Origin: Aliidiomarina iranensis
GTDB lineage: Bacteria; Pseudomonadota; Gammaproteobacteria; Enterobacterales; Alteromonadaceae
Length of the DNA: 64,000 bases
Reading direction: 5' to 3'
Assembly: GCF_003987135.1 (NCBI RefSeq)
Contig: NZ_PIPJ01000008.1
Location: 53,755 to 117,754, forward strand
Below are positions 47,372 through 56,913 of the stretch, piece by piece. The notes beneath the pieces were generated by a model. The model saw only the letters and a list, made by a program, of their open reading frames with translations. It was not told where the DNA came from and did no database searches. How positions within the stretch are numbered: position 1 is the first letter of the stretch; every line of letters starts with the position of its first letter. The position numbers and the translations under genes are program-made.

Positions 47372-48682
47372 TTAGATATTAACACCGCGCCGTTCGGCTG
47401 TATCTTTAATATATTGCGCCCAACCTTCAGCATTGCGGCGAGTACTACTAAAGCGCGCTGCGCTTTGAGCAGCATCATACGCTTGCTGATATTGGTTGCT
47501 ATAAAAGTAAGCTTCAGCTAACGACATATACAATCGGCCAGCATCTTCACCATTCGGCATTAAGTTAATCGCTTCGCGGAACGGAGCTATCGCGCGGCGA
47601 TATTCCTGTGCGAGCAATAACGCTTCGCCTTGGCGACGACTATAATCCATACGGTCATCATCGAACTCGGCTTCTCTTACGGCATCTGCGTAAGCTTCAG
47701 CTGATTTCAAAAATTCTCGAGCTGTATTATAAGTACGAGCAGCGGTTGCATAGTTACGGTCGGTACCTTCGATTACACCTGAATCAATATGACGTGTCAT
47801 AATTTCAGCAGCATAGTAAGGCACACCGTTGTTTGCATACAACTGTACTAGAGCGCGGTGATCGTTTGATGAACGTAAATAGCCAGCATCGTAAGAGATA
47901 CGCATTGTCGCTAACGCTTTCTCATACTGTTCATTTAGGTTGTACATCATACCAAGTTGTACCCACCAAGCTCTTTCAGCCGGTAGCGCAACAACACCAC
48001 GTTCTAACACTGCAATTGTCGCTAAGGTATCGCCTTTTTCATAGTTCGCAGCGATCATCAACACATAAGGGTTGCGATGCGGCTCATCCATGTTTTCCAG
48101 CGCTTTCTCAGCCAATGGAATAACCCGATCGTATTGCTTTAGTTCCATATAAGCCGAAGCCATACGAACCAATACATCCGGATTCCACTCACCTACGAAT
48201 TGTAGATAACTTTGCAGGTAGCCAATGGCTTCCTCATAGTTTTCTTCAATAAGATGCAAGTTGCCAAGAAGTTGCAATGATGCTGAGTGATCAGCGAAGC
48301 TAAGAATATCCGGTTCAACCGACATTTCTAACTGCTCAATTGCTTGGCGATTAGCATTGTCGTCGTTTTCTAAGCTTGCATACATTGAACCCATGAAGCG
48401 CGCCACATACGCACGATCGTAATCTGTGCGTGATGGTGCCTCTTGTAGCTCAACGATGGCAGCACGAACATCTTCCGCTTCGTACAGCTCATAGGCAGCC
48501 ATTACCCGGCGAGCTACTCGGTCTCCCAATGCTTGCGAACGGCGGTTATCTTTCGCCGCTTGCAGCTGCTCAGCGTTAGGTATGGTAAAGCCCACATCAG
48601 TGCTTTGCTGCGCATTGGCAGACGCAAGTGATAAACCCATGGCTACAAACACAGCACATACTGTAGTTGTGATAGTTTTCAT
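47372..48682 (-). CDS. Periplasmic TPR protein of the TonB operon
   Basis: A 436-residue protein with a signal peptide (MKTITTTVCAVFVAMGLSLASANAQ) and a series of tetratricopeptide-like helices through the whole chain (for example NYEEAIGYLQSYLQFVG, ALATMRISYDAGYL, EAYFYSNQYQQAYDAAQSA). It follows tonB by 3 bases. Similar TPR proteins are encoded at the end of TtpC-type TonB clusters in Vibrio and Shewanella relatives; a scaffolding role around the TonB complex is likely but not shown by the sequence. Confidence 0.88.
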   Translation of the reverse strand: MKTITTTVCAVFVAMGLSLASANAQQSTDVGFTIPNAEQLQAAKDNRRSQALGDRVARRVMAAYELYEAEDVRAAIVELQEAPSRTDYDRAYVARFMGSMYASLENDDNANRQAIEQLEMSVEPDILSFADHSASLQLLGNLHLIEENYEEAIGYLQSYLQFVGEWNPDVLVRMASAYMELKQYDRVIPLAEKALENMDEPHRNPYVLMIAANYEKGDTLATIAVLERGVVALPAERAWWVQLGMMYNLNEQYEKALATMRISYDAGYLRSSNDHRALVQLYANNGVPYYAAEIMTRHIDSGVIEGTDRNYATAARTYNTAREFLKSAEAYADAVREAEFDDDRMDYSRRQGEALLLAQEYRRAIAPFREAINLMPNGEDAGRLYMSLAEAYFYSNQYQQAYDAAQSAARFSSTRRNAEGWAQYIKDTAERRGVNI

Positions 48683-48685
48683 GAA

Positions 48686-49300
48686 TTAGCTCCCGTCCAT
48701 CGTAAAGTCGAGTTGCACCGTCAAACCTTCTTGCCGCTGCGGCGTGCCATCAACTACCCGAGGCGCGTACCGCCACCGTGCCAAAGCTCGGCGTGCTTCC
48801 TGGTCAAATACTCGACGTGGATTCGAGTCGATTACTTCGATGTCAGTAACGCCACCGGTTTCATCGATCGTGAAGCGCAATTGCACCCAGCCTTCTACAC
48901 CATCTCGCGCCGCCGCAGGCGGATAACGAGGCTCAACACGAACGATCGGTTGAGCGTCTCCATCTCGGTTCATGCCGGCACTTGGATCACCTAGACCCGT
49001 ACCTACACCACCAAGATCAACGTCACCAATATCCATGTTAAAGGATACTGAGTCATCAGAGGCGTCCGGTTCACTTTGCGGTTGTTCCGGTGGTGTCTCT
49101 GGTGGCTCAGGAGGTGGTGGCGGCGTTCGGCGCCGCTCAGCCACTTCTTGTTCCGGTGGTGTTGAAACGATATCAATGGTGGTTGGCGCTTCAGGCGGTT
49201 CTGCCCTGCGATCGCCACCACTGATAAGGAATGCCATGAAGACAAACAGTAAAAAGGTGACCGTCGCGCCTAGTAATATTGATACTAAGATGCGCACCAT
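48686..49300 (-). CDS. tonB: TonB-family energy transducer
   Basis: Spans the periplasm and transmits proton-motive force to outer-membrane receptors. One N-terminal membrane helix (MVRILVSILLGATVTFLLFV), a Pro/Glu-rich spacer (RRRTPPPPPEPPETPPEQP) and a C-terminal TonB domain with RVEPRYPPAAARDGVEGWVQ are present. The length is 204 residues. The ATG at 49309 is also in frame but leaves only one base after GGAG; the ATG at 49300 was chosen with 10-base spacing. It abuts exbD. Confidence 0.95.
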   Translation of the reverse strand: MVRILVSILLGATVTFLLFVFMAFLISGGDRRAEPPEAPTTIDIVSTPPEQEVAERRRTPPPPPEPPETPPEQPQSEPDASDDSVSFNMDIGDVDLGGVGTGLGDPSAGMNRDGDAQPIVRVEPRYPPAAARDGVEGWVQLRFTIDETGGVTDIEVIDSNPRRVFDQEARRALARWRYAPRVVDGTPQRQEGLTVQLDFTMDGS

Positions 49301-49301
49301 A

Positions 49302-49703
49302 TCAGTCATTCTCCGCTGCTATTGAAATCTGGGCAATACCGGCTTCTTTAACTTGGTCCATTACTTCAACGACAACCCCATGACGGGCGCCCTCGTCAGC
49401 TTGAATAACCACCATATCGGTAGGCTGTTCAGCCAAAAGACGTTCCAAGTTAGCGGCTACCCGCTCCACATCTACTTGACGGCGGTCCATCCACACTTCC
49501 CCGTTTTCACGGATAGCAATGAAGATGTTGGCCGACGGCTTTTGTGTCGCTTGCGATGCTTCAGGACGATTAACATCGATACCTGCTTCTTTCACAAACG
49601 ATGTTGTTACGATAAAGAAGATCAACATGATGAACACGATGTCGAGCATCGGGGTCATATCTAGTGTTGCTTCTTCTTCTTCGCGTAAACGTTTACGTGC
49701 CAT
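49302..49703 (-). CDS. exbD: ExbD-family biopolymer transport protein
   Basis: Proton-channel partner of ExbB. A cytoplasmic start (MARKRLREEEEATLD) is followed by the single membrane helix MTPMLDIVFIMLIFFIVTTS, whose first part carries the functional aspartate (D21), then a periplasmic domain. The length is 133 residues. It is 12 bases after exbB and ends 1 base before tonB, consistent with a TonB2-type exbB2-exbD2-tonB2 order. Confidence 0.96.
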   Translation of the reverse strand: MARKRLREEEEATLDMTPMLDIVFIMLIFFIVTTSFVKEAGIDVNRPEASQATQKPSANIFIAIRENGEVWMDRRQVDVERVAANLERLLAEQPTDMVVIQADEGARHGVVVEVMDQVKEAGIAQISIAAEND

Positions 49704-49715
49704 AATTCTTCTCTC

Positions 49716-50243
49716 TTAATGATGAGGCAGATTATCGATTAGGTCTTCCTTTGCCGCTTTCACGCGCGCATCTAAGCGCTGAACAAAGAACATACCCGAT
49801 AATGCTGCAACCATTCCCGCCATTGTCGGAATCGTAGCCATTGAGATACCGCCTGCCATCAGACGAGGGTTACCGGTTCCTTGCACTGCCATAATTTCAA
49901 ACACAGTGATCATCCCCGTAACCGTACCAAGTAATCCAATTAATGGACAAATGGCAATCATCGTCTTCAGCACCAGCATCCGCGCTGACAGTTTTTCGGA
50001 CGCTTGCGAAATCCATGCATCACGGATTCTATGTGCGTACCAGGAGGTGGTGTCTTTACGATCATTCCACTCGTTGATGATTTGTTCCCGTTCCTTCGGG
50101 AACACACCAAGGAGATACCACCAGCGCTCAACCATAACAATCCACATGATTAAAAGCGCGGCGAACACCATATATAAAACGTCACCACCTGTGCCAATAA
50201 AATCCCTGACAGTTTCCCAAAGTCCCATCAGGTACAATTGCAT
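49716..50243 (-). CDS. exbB: ExbB-family proton channel protein
   Basis: Three-helix MotA/TolQ/ExbB protein of 175 residues. The first helix is VLYMVFAALLIMWIVMVERW; the conserved pore region is ICPLIGLLGTVTGMITVFE and the following GGISMATIPTMAGMVAAL. It is shorter than enterobacterial ExbB and resembles Vibrio ExbB2. It lies 3 bases after the TtpC gene. Confidence 0.95.
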   Translation of the reverse strand: MQLYLMGLWETVRDFIGTGGDVLYMVFAALLIMWIVMVERWWYLLGVFPKEREQIINEWNDRKDTTSWYAHRIRDAWISQASEKLSARMLVLKTMIAICPLIGLLGTVTGMITVFEIMAVQGTGNPRLMAGGISMATIPTMAGMVAALSGMFFVQRLDARVKAAKEDLIDNLPHH

Positions 50244-50246
50244 GGC

Positions 50247-51620
50247 TTAAGCTCCCTTCTTCTCTGCATGAGAAGCGACAATACCGGCTGCTTGCTCATC
50301 AAGAGTATGCAGAATTGACTTGCTTTTCGATGCAACGATTGAGTGAACAACAATCAATGGTAATGCAGCAATCAAGCCCATAGCCGTTGTTACCAACGCC
50401 ATCGAGATATCGCCAGCCATGATCCGTGGATCACCAGTACCGAATAGTGTGATTGATTGGAAGGTACCAATCATACCAACTACCGTACCCAATAGACCCA
50501 TTAACGGTGCTATCGCTGCGAGAATTTTGATGATGCTTACGCCAGATTCAACTTTCGGAGTTTCCCGTAAAATTGCTTCATCAAGTTTAAGCTCAAGGTT
50601 TTCAACATCAGTAGAAGGGTTCTCATGGTAAACCTTCAAGATACGACCCAACGGGTTGTTGCTTGTAGGGTTATCAATATTCTTCAACTGACGACGGATA
50701 GAACCGCCAACCGCTGTTAACGTAACTAGTTTGTAGATTGCAATGATGAAACCTAAAATTAGTACTACGGTGATTGCATAACCAACTGTTTGGCCTTGAT
50801 GATAACGCTCAATCAATGTTGCTTTTTGCGTTAACAAGCTCAAGATCTGACCGCGTGACGGATCGATAAACACACCAGCATGACCTGAAGTGGTTTCTTC
50901 GAAGTTGCTTGCCGCACGAAGGATATGGCCAGAAGGCTGACGCGCAATTGGCTGAATCTGTTTCGTGCTGTCGTTGTACAGTAAGTATTCACCCTCAGAA
51001 ATCAGGTTGAATGAACCAATACGAATCACGTCACGAACTTCAGAACCACCATCAAGAAGGGTAACTTCGCCTTGATAACGTTCTACCTTGCCTGATTCAG
51101 TCATTTCCGTTAACAATGCTAACCATAACTCTTCAAGTTCGGCGATATTTGGAAGCTCGCGAGCTTCAGCCAAGCTTTCAAGAATCAGTTCACGGTCTGG
51201 ATATTGTGCACTTACGATTGACGTAGAGATACGGCCGATAGTATCCGCAGCGGCACCACGAATTACACCGAAGATCTCACCCAAAGTACCAACCATGTTA
51301 TCTAGTTCGGTTTCTTTGTTGCCAATATCGATTTCGTTTTGTGCGTATTCTTGTTGTAAACGAGTACTGCGCGCTTCTTCGTCACGCAGATCTTGCTGTG
51401 CTTGACGAAGCATTGCTTGCTTATCTGCACGGTCGTCCATAAAACGACGCTCGCGCTCTTGGTCAATGCGTTGTGCCGCTGCACGCTGCTCTTGAACCTG
51501 TTGCAGTAACTCTTCAAGTGTTTTTGCTTCTGCGTCTTGAGCATTAACTGAAAACGCAGCTGATGCCGCTAGCGAAATACCTGCCACGGCCACCATTAAA
51601 TTCTTCACTACATGTTTCAT
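50247..51620 (-). CDS. ttpC: TtpC-like MotA/TolQ/ExbB protein with periplasmic coiled coil
   Basis: A 457-residue protein with a signal peptide (AGISLAASAAFSVNAQ), a long coiled-coil region (residues 30-130, QQVQEQRAAAQRIDQERERR), a middle beta-rich region and a C-terminal three-helix ExbB-type domain (APLMGLLGTVVGMIGTFQS, GDISMALVTTAMGLIAALP). This is the layout of TtpC, the extra energy-transducing partner of TonB2 systems in marine gammaproteobacteria. It overlaps the DUF3450 gene by 4 bases. Confidence 0.92.
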   Translation of the reverse strand: MKHVVKNLMVAVAGISLAASAAFSVNAQDAEAKTLEELLQQVQEQRAAAQRIDQERERRFMDDRADKQAMLRQAQQDLRDEEARSTRLQQEYAQNEIDIGNKETELDNMVGTLGEIFGVIRGAAADTIGRISTSIVSAQYPDRELILESLAEARELPNIAELEELWLALLTEMTESGKVERYQGEVTLLDGGSEVRDVIRIGSFNLISEGEYLLYNDSTKQIQPIARQPSGHILRAASNFEETTSGHAGVFIDPSRGQILSLLTQKATLIERYHQGQTVGYAITVVLILGFIIAIYKLVTLTAVGGSIRRQLKNIDNPTSNNPLGRILKVYHENPSTDVENLELKLDEAILRETPKVESGVSIIKILAAIAPLMGLLGTVVGMIGTFQSITLFGTGDPRIMAGDISMALVTTAMGLIAALPLIVVHSIVASKSKSILHTLDEQAAGIVASHAEKKGA

Positions 51621-52405
51621 TCTGCATTCTCCGCGGCAAAGACTGGTAGACGCACTACATCAAATGCGGTCTGACGGCGAGACATACGAATCGCTTGTGT
51701 TAGCGGATTCAAGAACGAATCATCAACGCGCGACCATTCACGGTTATCGTTATCCCACACCCATGCGTTTTGCATATCAAGCGATTGTGCTAAAAACGCG
51801 ATACGGCCAACGTGTAAGTAATCAACTGCGATGTCTTGGCCTTCAAAATTCAAAGTACCTTCATACGCAATCAAACCTACGCCGTAATCCATTTCGATTT
51901 GATAGGCTTCGATGATCTGGCGGAATTTTTCAGAATCAGTTACTTCTGAACGCACCATCACTTCGCGAAGGCGCTCAACTCGACGTTCCCGTTGTTCACG
52001 GTGAATCGGAATATCCAGCTGAACGAACTCGTCTAACGAATCGATCATCTTATACATTAGAGGCACAACACCTTGACGCGTTTCTTCAATGCCGTCGATC
52101 TGACGTTGCAAAGAATCAAGCGTTGCGTTCTGGTCGTCTACTAGACGCTGAACGTGGTCGTTGTACATCTTTAAGGCTTCATATTCAGCAACTACCGCGC
52201 GGTAGTCAGCTAATAAGTCACTGCTCTGCTCGAACAATGAATCGACGCGCTCTTGCGAGGCAGCATTCGCACGGTTAGTTTGCGTTTGCTCAGCCTGTAG
52301 CTGCGACAGGACATTATCGTTAGCGGATGCTAACCCAACTCCCGTCAGCGCCATCACACCTGCCATAGCGGCAGCGATTTTGCTTCGTTTGATTACTGTG
52401 GTCAT
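51617..52405 (-). CDS. DUF3450 periplasmic coiled-coil protein
   Basis: First gene of the TonB operon: 262 residues, signal peptide (IAAAMAGVMALTGVGLASA), then a helical Gln/Arg-rich body (DDQNATLDSLQRQIDGIEET) and a C-terminal DUF3450-like region (IAYEGTLNFEGQDIAVDYLHVGR). The function is unknown. It is regularly found before ttpC in TonB2-type clusters, so a structural role with TtpC is likely. The ATG at 52405 was chosen over the TTG at 52414. Confidence 0.88.
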   Translation of the reverse strand: MTTVIKRSKIAAAMAGVMALTGVGLASANDNVLSQLQAEQTQTNRANAASQERVDSLFEQSSDLLADYRAVVAEYEALKMYNDHVQRLVDDQNATLDSLQRQIDGIEETRQGVVPLMYKMIDSLDEFVQLDIPIHREQRERRVERLREVMVRSEVTDSEKFRQIIEAYQIEMDYGVGLIAYEGTLNFEGQDIAVDYLHVGRIAFLAQSLDMQNAWVWDNDNREWSRVDDSFLNPLTQAIRMSRRQTAFDVVRLPVFAAENAE

Positions 52406-52532
52406 AGTTCCCAACCAATTTGACTTAACTTTATCCTCGGTATTTAAGGCTTGAACTTGCGTTCATGTTTTACCTTTTCATACAAAAGAACCAGTTGTGT
52501 GAGTGATGAAAAAAATCCTACACCGAAATTAA

Positions 52533-52551
52533 GCTATTTCGCAGAAATAGC
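52533..52551. other. Perfect 8-bp inverted repeat upstream of the TonB operon
   Basis: GCTATTTC, GCA, GAAATAGC form a perfect hairpin or operator 128-146 bases before the DUF3450 start. No T run follows. The 362-bp gap (52406-52767) between the operon and the methyltransferase gene shows no gene and no clear Fur box. Confidence 0.5.
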
Positions 52552-52767
52552 ATCCCTTGAATACTCCCACGAACAAGGCGAAGCTGTCAACCAAGCAAGC
52601 AGAGGTTTCTGAACGGATCACTCTGTGCCATAAAAAGTTCATATTGATTAGGCAGTTCCGGCATAAACATCCGACCAGATTGGGTACTTTTCTAAAGGCC
52701 TTGGCACAATCTTTACATTGATTTTAGCAAGTAAAAAAAGCTTCAAAAAACTATACACTTACAACTA

Positions 52768-53748
52768 TTAATGTTTTTTAATTTGTAATGTATATGCGAA
52801 CAAATCGTCGTTTATACGAAACTCGTTAACAACAAAACTGCTCTTTAATAGCTCTGCTTTCTTTTTTAAATAGATTAATTTTTCTTTTGTCAAAGCGGCG
52901 TTTAACTGCTCTGTAATTCGAACTTTGTGCGCTTGTAACGCTGAATATACATCGCCAAGATGCTGCATCGCTTGCTCGCAATGTTGCATTGATGTTGCAC
53001 CACGCAATAACGCAACCAATTGGCCAAAAATATCATTCAACCAAGGTTTATCACTTTCCTCAGCATAGCGATTAGAAATCACCGACATCGTCCATTGAAT
53101 CGATTTATTCATAGCAATACATTCTTGTGAAGCACTCCAAGCCTTCCAATCCATGGTTGCTAGAGCACGAGCGCTAATCCGGAACAGCAAATCTACCTGC
53201 ATAAATAAGGGTGAATTCGCCAGAACATAATCGTAAATCTCCAATCCTCGCTTTGAATCGGTAACGAGTTCCGAGTCAACATGATGCGCCATGGCCACAA
53301 AGCTACCACCGGGTTTGAGTACACGAAGAATTTCTATTAACCCAGCTTGGGTGTCCGCATACTCGAAGGCGAATTGGCTAACCACAGCATCAACACTTGC
53401 ATCAGCAAAGGGTATGTTTTCGATTTTAGTATTACCAAAAAACGCTATGCCTCTCAGCTTCGCTACAAGCTCCGGCTTCGACGTAACACTTGCCGGAGGG
53501 TCGATATCTGCGGCGTCGATACCGCTAATTTGCCAATCTTTATTTTGTTCGCGTCCATATTCAGCAATTAGAGCAGCGAGTGCGCCATTTCCCGTGCCTA
53601 CATCCACAATTTTCGCTTCTTTTGGGCAATCCTTTACTTGTTGTTGCCAAAATTCTGCTAAATCACCGGAATACCCGGAAGCTGCATCCGATTCTGCAAA
53701 GCTATTTAAAGATGCAGATTGGCGCCAGTAATCGGTCCAATGTTTCAT
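52768..53748 (-). CDS. Class I SAM-dependent methyltransferase
   Basis: A 326-residue protein. The Rossmann motif I is IVDVGTGNGALAALIAE, with motif II around ISGIDAADI and the post-motif region ILRVLKPGGSFVAMAHH. The C-terminal 120 residues are helical and not recognised. AGGAA lies 6 bases before the ATG at 53748; the in-frame TTG at 53754 was rejected. It lies between the TonB receptor gene and the TonB operon on the same strand, but terminators or long gaps separate it from both. The substrate is unknown. Confidence 0.86.
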   Translation of the reverse strand: MKHWTDYWRQSASLNSFAESDAASGYSGDLAEFWQQQVKDCPKEAKIVDVGTGNGALAALIAEYGREQNKDWQISGIDAADIDPPASVTSKPELVAKLRGIAFFGNTKIENIPFADASVDAVVSQFAFEYADTQAGLIEILRVLKPGGSFVAMAHHVDSELVTDSKRGLEIYDYVLANSPLFMQVDLLFRISARALATMDWKAWSASQECIAMNKSIQWTMSVISNRYAEESDKPWLNDIFGQLVALLRGATSMQHCEQAMQHLGDVYSALQAHKVRITEQLNAALTKEKLIYLKKKAELLKSSFVVNEFRINDDLFAYTLQIKKH

Positions 53749-53810
53749 ATTCAATTCCTAAAACTACATTGCCGTTGTCGTTGAGCGGAACGCTACCCAC
53801 TTAAAATGAA

Positions 53811-53836
53811 AAAACCGGCCTCGAGAGGCCGGTTTT
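53811..53836. terminator. Terminator between the TonB receptor and methyltransferase genes
   Basis: AAAACCGGCCT and AGGCCGGTTTT form an 11-bp stem with loop CGAG. The T-tail on the minus strand ends the receptor transcript. It stands 64 bases after the receptor stop. Confidence 0.93.
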
Positions 53837-53900
53837 AAGCTTTACACGTTGTGGAACATTATTCCACTTCGTTTAACCTAAATGGTTATTCAAGCGTTTC

Positions 53901-56732
53901 TTAGAAACGTTGAGTGTAACGCACGTAAGTGTAACGACCGTTCGCAGTGTACAAGTTGAAGTTGTAACCACGACCATCGAAGCCGTACTCAGGACCGTTA
54001 ACTACGTCGATCTTAGGTAGTTTCTCGAATGCGTTTTGAGCACCAACAGTGATACGACCATTCCAAGGTGTGTTGTAGTTGAACTGTAGATCGTGCGTAG
54101 TCCAAGTACCCCAGTTACCAGTACGGATTACACCGCCATTACCATCAGCTTCAACATCAGTGAACTGAGTACCAATTACGTTAATGTTCCACGCTACGTT
54201 GAAGTCACCGTAGTTCCACTGGTTTTGCATAGTGATACGGTCTTCAGGAAGGCCAGGATCTTTAACGATATTACGGCCGCCATCTGTAGAGTAATCTAAG
54301 ATGCGAGACATTTGTAAGTTGTTTGAAATGGTACCGAAGGCACCTAAATCAAAGTCAGTACGAACGTTGAAATCGACACCAGAAGTACTCAATGTACCTT
54401 CGTTACCAAAACCTGCATCGATGCGAGTAATACGGCCATCGTCGGCACGAGTTACACCTAAGCCATCTGGAACTGGGTCGCCTGCACGCTCACGGTCGAT
54501 CAAGTTTTGTGAACTGAACTGACGAATCCGGTTCGAGATTTCGATATCGTAGTAATCTACTGTGAAGTTCAACCATTCTAGTGGCTGATACGCAACACCG
54601 AAGGCTAACTGTTCAGATTGCTCTGAGCTCAAATCAGGGTTAGCAATGTAGAATGCGTTGATTTGACATTCTGCATCTGCGTCTCCAGATAAAATAGCAC
54701 AAGTAGCAGGGTCACGAACTGAATCAGCTGAGAAAGAAGTTAACTGAGTTAGGATATCAAGCGTAGGTGCACGGAAACCTTCACCGTACGAACCACGAAC
54801 CAACAACTCAGGAATTGGCTGCCAGCGGAAGCTCACTTTCGGCGAGAAATCTGAACCATAGTCAGAGTAATCATCGAAACGGCCTGCTAGAGACACTTCT
54901 AAGTCGTAAGTTACTGGCATTAACACTTCGAAGTAAGCAGCGTCTACTGAACGGCCACCACCTGCAGAGTTACCAGCAGAACCACCAACTAAACCAGCTT
55001 CAGATTGCGAATCGTAGTTATCTTCATAGTATTCGTCACGAGTTTCTACGCCTACGAAACCTTGAACCATACCACCACCGATTTCAAAGATATCGAAACC
55101 AGCTGAAGCATACATTTCATCAATGTTGAACTGAGAAATACGTGAAGTCGTTACAACACCAGCCGCTAAAACGCTGTCAGGGTTGGCACTTGGCGTTTGG
55201 ATGTTGTAACCAGTTTGACATTCGATGTCGTAAGTACCGTCATCACAATATGGGTTGAAGTTATTAACGTTACCCCAAGCTGTTGTTGCAGCTAGGTAAC
55301 CGTCACCAATTTCAACCGTTTTGTTACGTACACGGCGAGCACCGAAATCTAGGTCGAACATACCTACACGGCCTTCAGCACCTACTAAGAAATCGATATT
55401 CTCGTTATCTACAGTGCTATCACGGTTACCCATGGCAGCGAAGCGGTGATAGAAGAATACAGCTTGCTCAGGACCAACAACGTTTTGGTCATACGCAACC
55501 GCATTTGGGTTGTTTACTGTATCGTAGAACCAAGCGTCTGGGTTGGTTGGGTTATTTAAGCTATCTACTGGGGTAGCTAAACCAGCGTAGAAACCGTTTG
55601 AATCCGGGGCTGGTGCATAACGACCGAATGAATTAGTTTTAGCGATATTCGCATTCGAATATACTGTCCAATCGTCGTTGATGTCATGACGTAACTTAAC
55701 AAACAATGATTCGTTTGAAGAAGATGCTTCGTTTGCGTTAGTTGCGTTGAAGTTATACTGGCAACGCTCACTCACAACACCGTCAGGACGAGTAGTTGTA
55801 CCATCTGGGTTAGTAGTTACACTAATACCAAAGAAGTTTTCTTCACCACAACCACCTGGAACTGCCATGATAGGTGCAGAAGCAAAAACAGGAGTAGCTG
55901 TTGGATTGCCATCTTCATCGAGTACAAACCGCGGGTTTCCATCTTCATCAAGGGCTTGGCCCCAGAATCCACCACCGTTACCGGCAGGTACGAAGTTGTT
56001 ACCGTATACAGAAGAACCTGATTGCGTCCATGGATAAGCATTTTCAAATACAATTTCACGGTTGTTCCAAGAAACACCACCGATGATGCTCGTAGTATCT
56101 GAAGAAGAACCGAATACTAATGAACCGTTCTCACGGTCACCGCCTTCTGAAGGAACGCTTACTTCACCGCCACCAACAGTAAGTTCAACACCGTTGAAGT
56201 CACGACGAGTAATTACGTTGATTACACCACCAATCGCATCTGAACCGTATACCGCAGAGGCACCGTCAGATAGGATTTCGATACGCTCAATGGCGCCGAT
56301 TGGAATAGCGTTCAAATCTTGTGAAGAACCAGTAGAAGGAGACATCGTTAAACGACGACCATCAACTAGTACTAGAGTACGGCTAGAACCTAGACCACGC
56401 ATGTCTACAGCACTAGTACCCTGTGCAGAAGAACCAGATTGTGGACGGAAAGAACCAGCACTGTTAAATGTGGTGTTACGAATCAAATCAGCTGCAGAAA
56501 TCTCACCTGAAAGGTCAATGGCTTCACGATCAATAACTGTTACTGGAAGTGCACCTTCCATATCAGCGCGTTGGATACGAGAACCAGTTACCTGGATTCG
56601 CTCAACTCGCTCAGCCGCTTCTTCTTCCTCTTCTTGCTCTTGGGCTGAAGCAACGCCAGTCATTGCAGTAGCCGACGCACCGAACATCAGTGCTAATCGA
56701 ATCGATTTGGCTAATTTACTATTTGTGTACAT
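53901..56732 (-). CDS. TonB-dependent outer membrane receptor
   Basis: A 943-residue receptor with a signal peptide (residues 1-30, ending ASAQ). An acidic EQEEEEEAAER stretch follows, then a TonB-box-like ERVERIQVTGSR. The plug domain contains AVDMRGLGSSRTLVLVDGRR and YGSDAIGGVINVITRRD. The barrel repeats end in an aromatic C-terminus (YVRYTQRF). The plug type resembles the CirA/oligosaccharide-type receptors common in Alteromonadales; the ligand is unknown. AGGGAG lies 8 bases before the ATG. It probably uses the TonB system encoded 4 kb away. A structured leader precedes it. Confidence 0.95.
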   Translation of the reverse strand: MYTNSKLAKSIRLALMFGASATAMTGVASAQEQEEEEEAAERVERIQVTGSRIQRADMEGALPVTVIDREAIDLSGEISAADLIRNTTFNSAGSFRPQSGSSAQGTSAVDMRGLGSSRTLVLVDGRRLTMSPSTGSSQDLNAIPIGAIERIEILSDGASAVYGSDAIGGVINVITRRDFNGVELTVGGGEVSVPSEGGDRENGSLVFGSSSDTTSIIGGVSWNNREIVFENAYPWTQSGSSVYGNNFVPAGNGGGFWGQALDEDGNPRFVLDEDGNPTATPVFASAPIMAVPGGCGEENFFGISVTTNPDGTTTRPDGVVSERCQYNFNATNANEASSSNESLFVKLRHDINDDWTVYSNANIAKTNSFGRYAPAPDSNGFYAGLATPVDSLNNPTNPDAWFYDTVNNPNAVAYDQNVVGPEQAVFFYHRFAAMGNRDSTVDNENIDFLVGAEGRVGMFDLDFGARRVRNKTVEIGDGYLAATTAWGNVNNFNPYCDDGTYDIECQTGYNIQTPSANPDSVLAAGVVTTSRISQFNIDEMYASAGFDIFEIGGGMVQGFVGVETRDEYYEDNYDSQSEAGLVGGSAGNSAGGGRSVDAAYFEVLMPVTYDLEVSLAGRFDDYSDYGSDFSPKVSFRWQPIPELLVRGSYGEGFRAPTLDILTQLTSFSADSVRDPATCAILSGDADAECQINAFYIANPDLSSEQSEQLAFGVAYQPLEWLNFTVDYYDIEISNRIRQFSSQNLIDRERAGDPVPDGLGVTRADDGRITRIDAGFGNEGTLSTSGVDFNVRTDFDLGAFGTISNNLQMSRILDYSTDGGRNIVKDPGLPEDRITMQNQWNYGDFNVAWNINVIGTQFTDVEADGNGGVIRTGNWGTWTTHDLQFNYNTPWNGRITVGAQNAFEKLPKIDVVNGPEYGFDGRGYNFNLYTANGRYTYVRYTQRF

Positions 56733-56816
56733 GTTGTATCTCCCTGGACCACTATTGGTGGTTTTGAGGTTTATCGTGCAGCAAGAGACTGCATCTTATT
56801 GATTTTTGTTTTGAGC

Positions 56817-56910
56817 GTTATTGGGAGCAATGTGTTGATCAACCTAAACTTTTACTACAAAACAGCAGCGAATTATTTACATTGCTCGTTAACATCACTC
56901 TCCCAATAAC
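56817..56910 (-). promoter_or_regulatory. Complementary arms in the leader of the TonB receptor gene
   Basis: GTTATTGGGAG (56817-56827) is the perfect reverse complement of CTCCCAATAAC (56900-56910). GAGCAATGT (56825-56833) is the reverse complement of ACATTGCTC (56879-56887). The four elements nest into one long bulged stem. Inside it, GTTGATCAAC (56834-56843) is a 10-bp palindrome. The arms fall at the predicted transcript start and in the 5' untranslated region. Confidence 0.65.
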
Positions 56911-56913
56911 CTG

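Noticed and set aside
52406..52767. Fur box before the TonB operon
   Set aside because: No stretch resembles GATAATGATAATCATTATC on either strand; only an unrelated 8-bp dyad is present.
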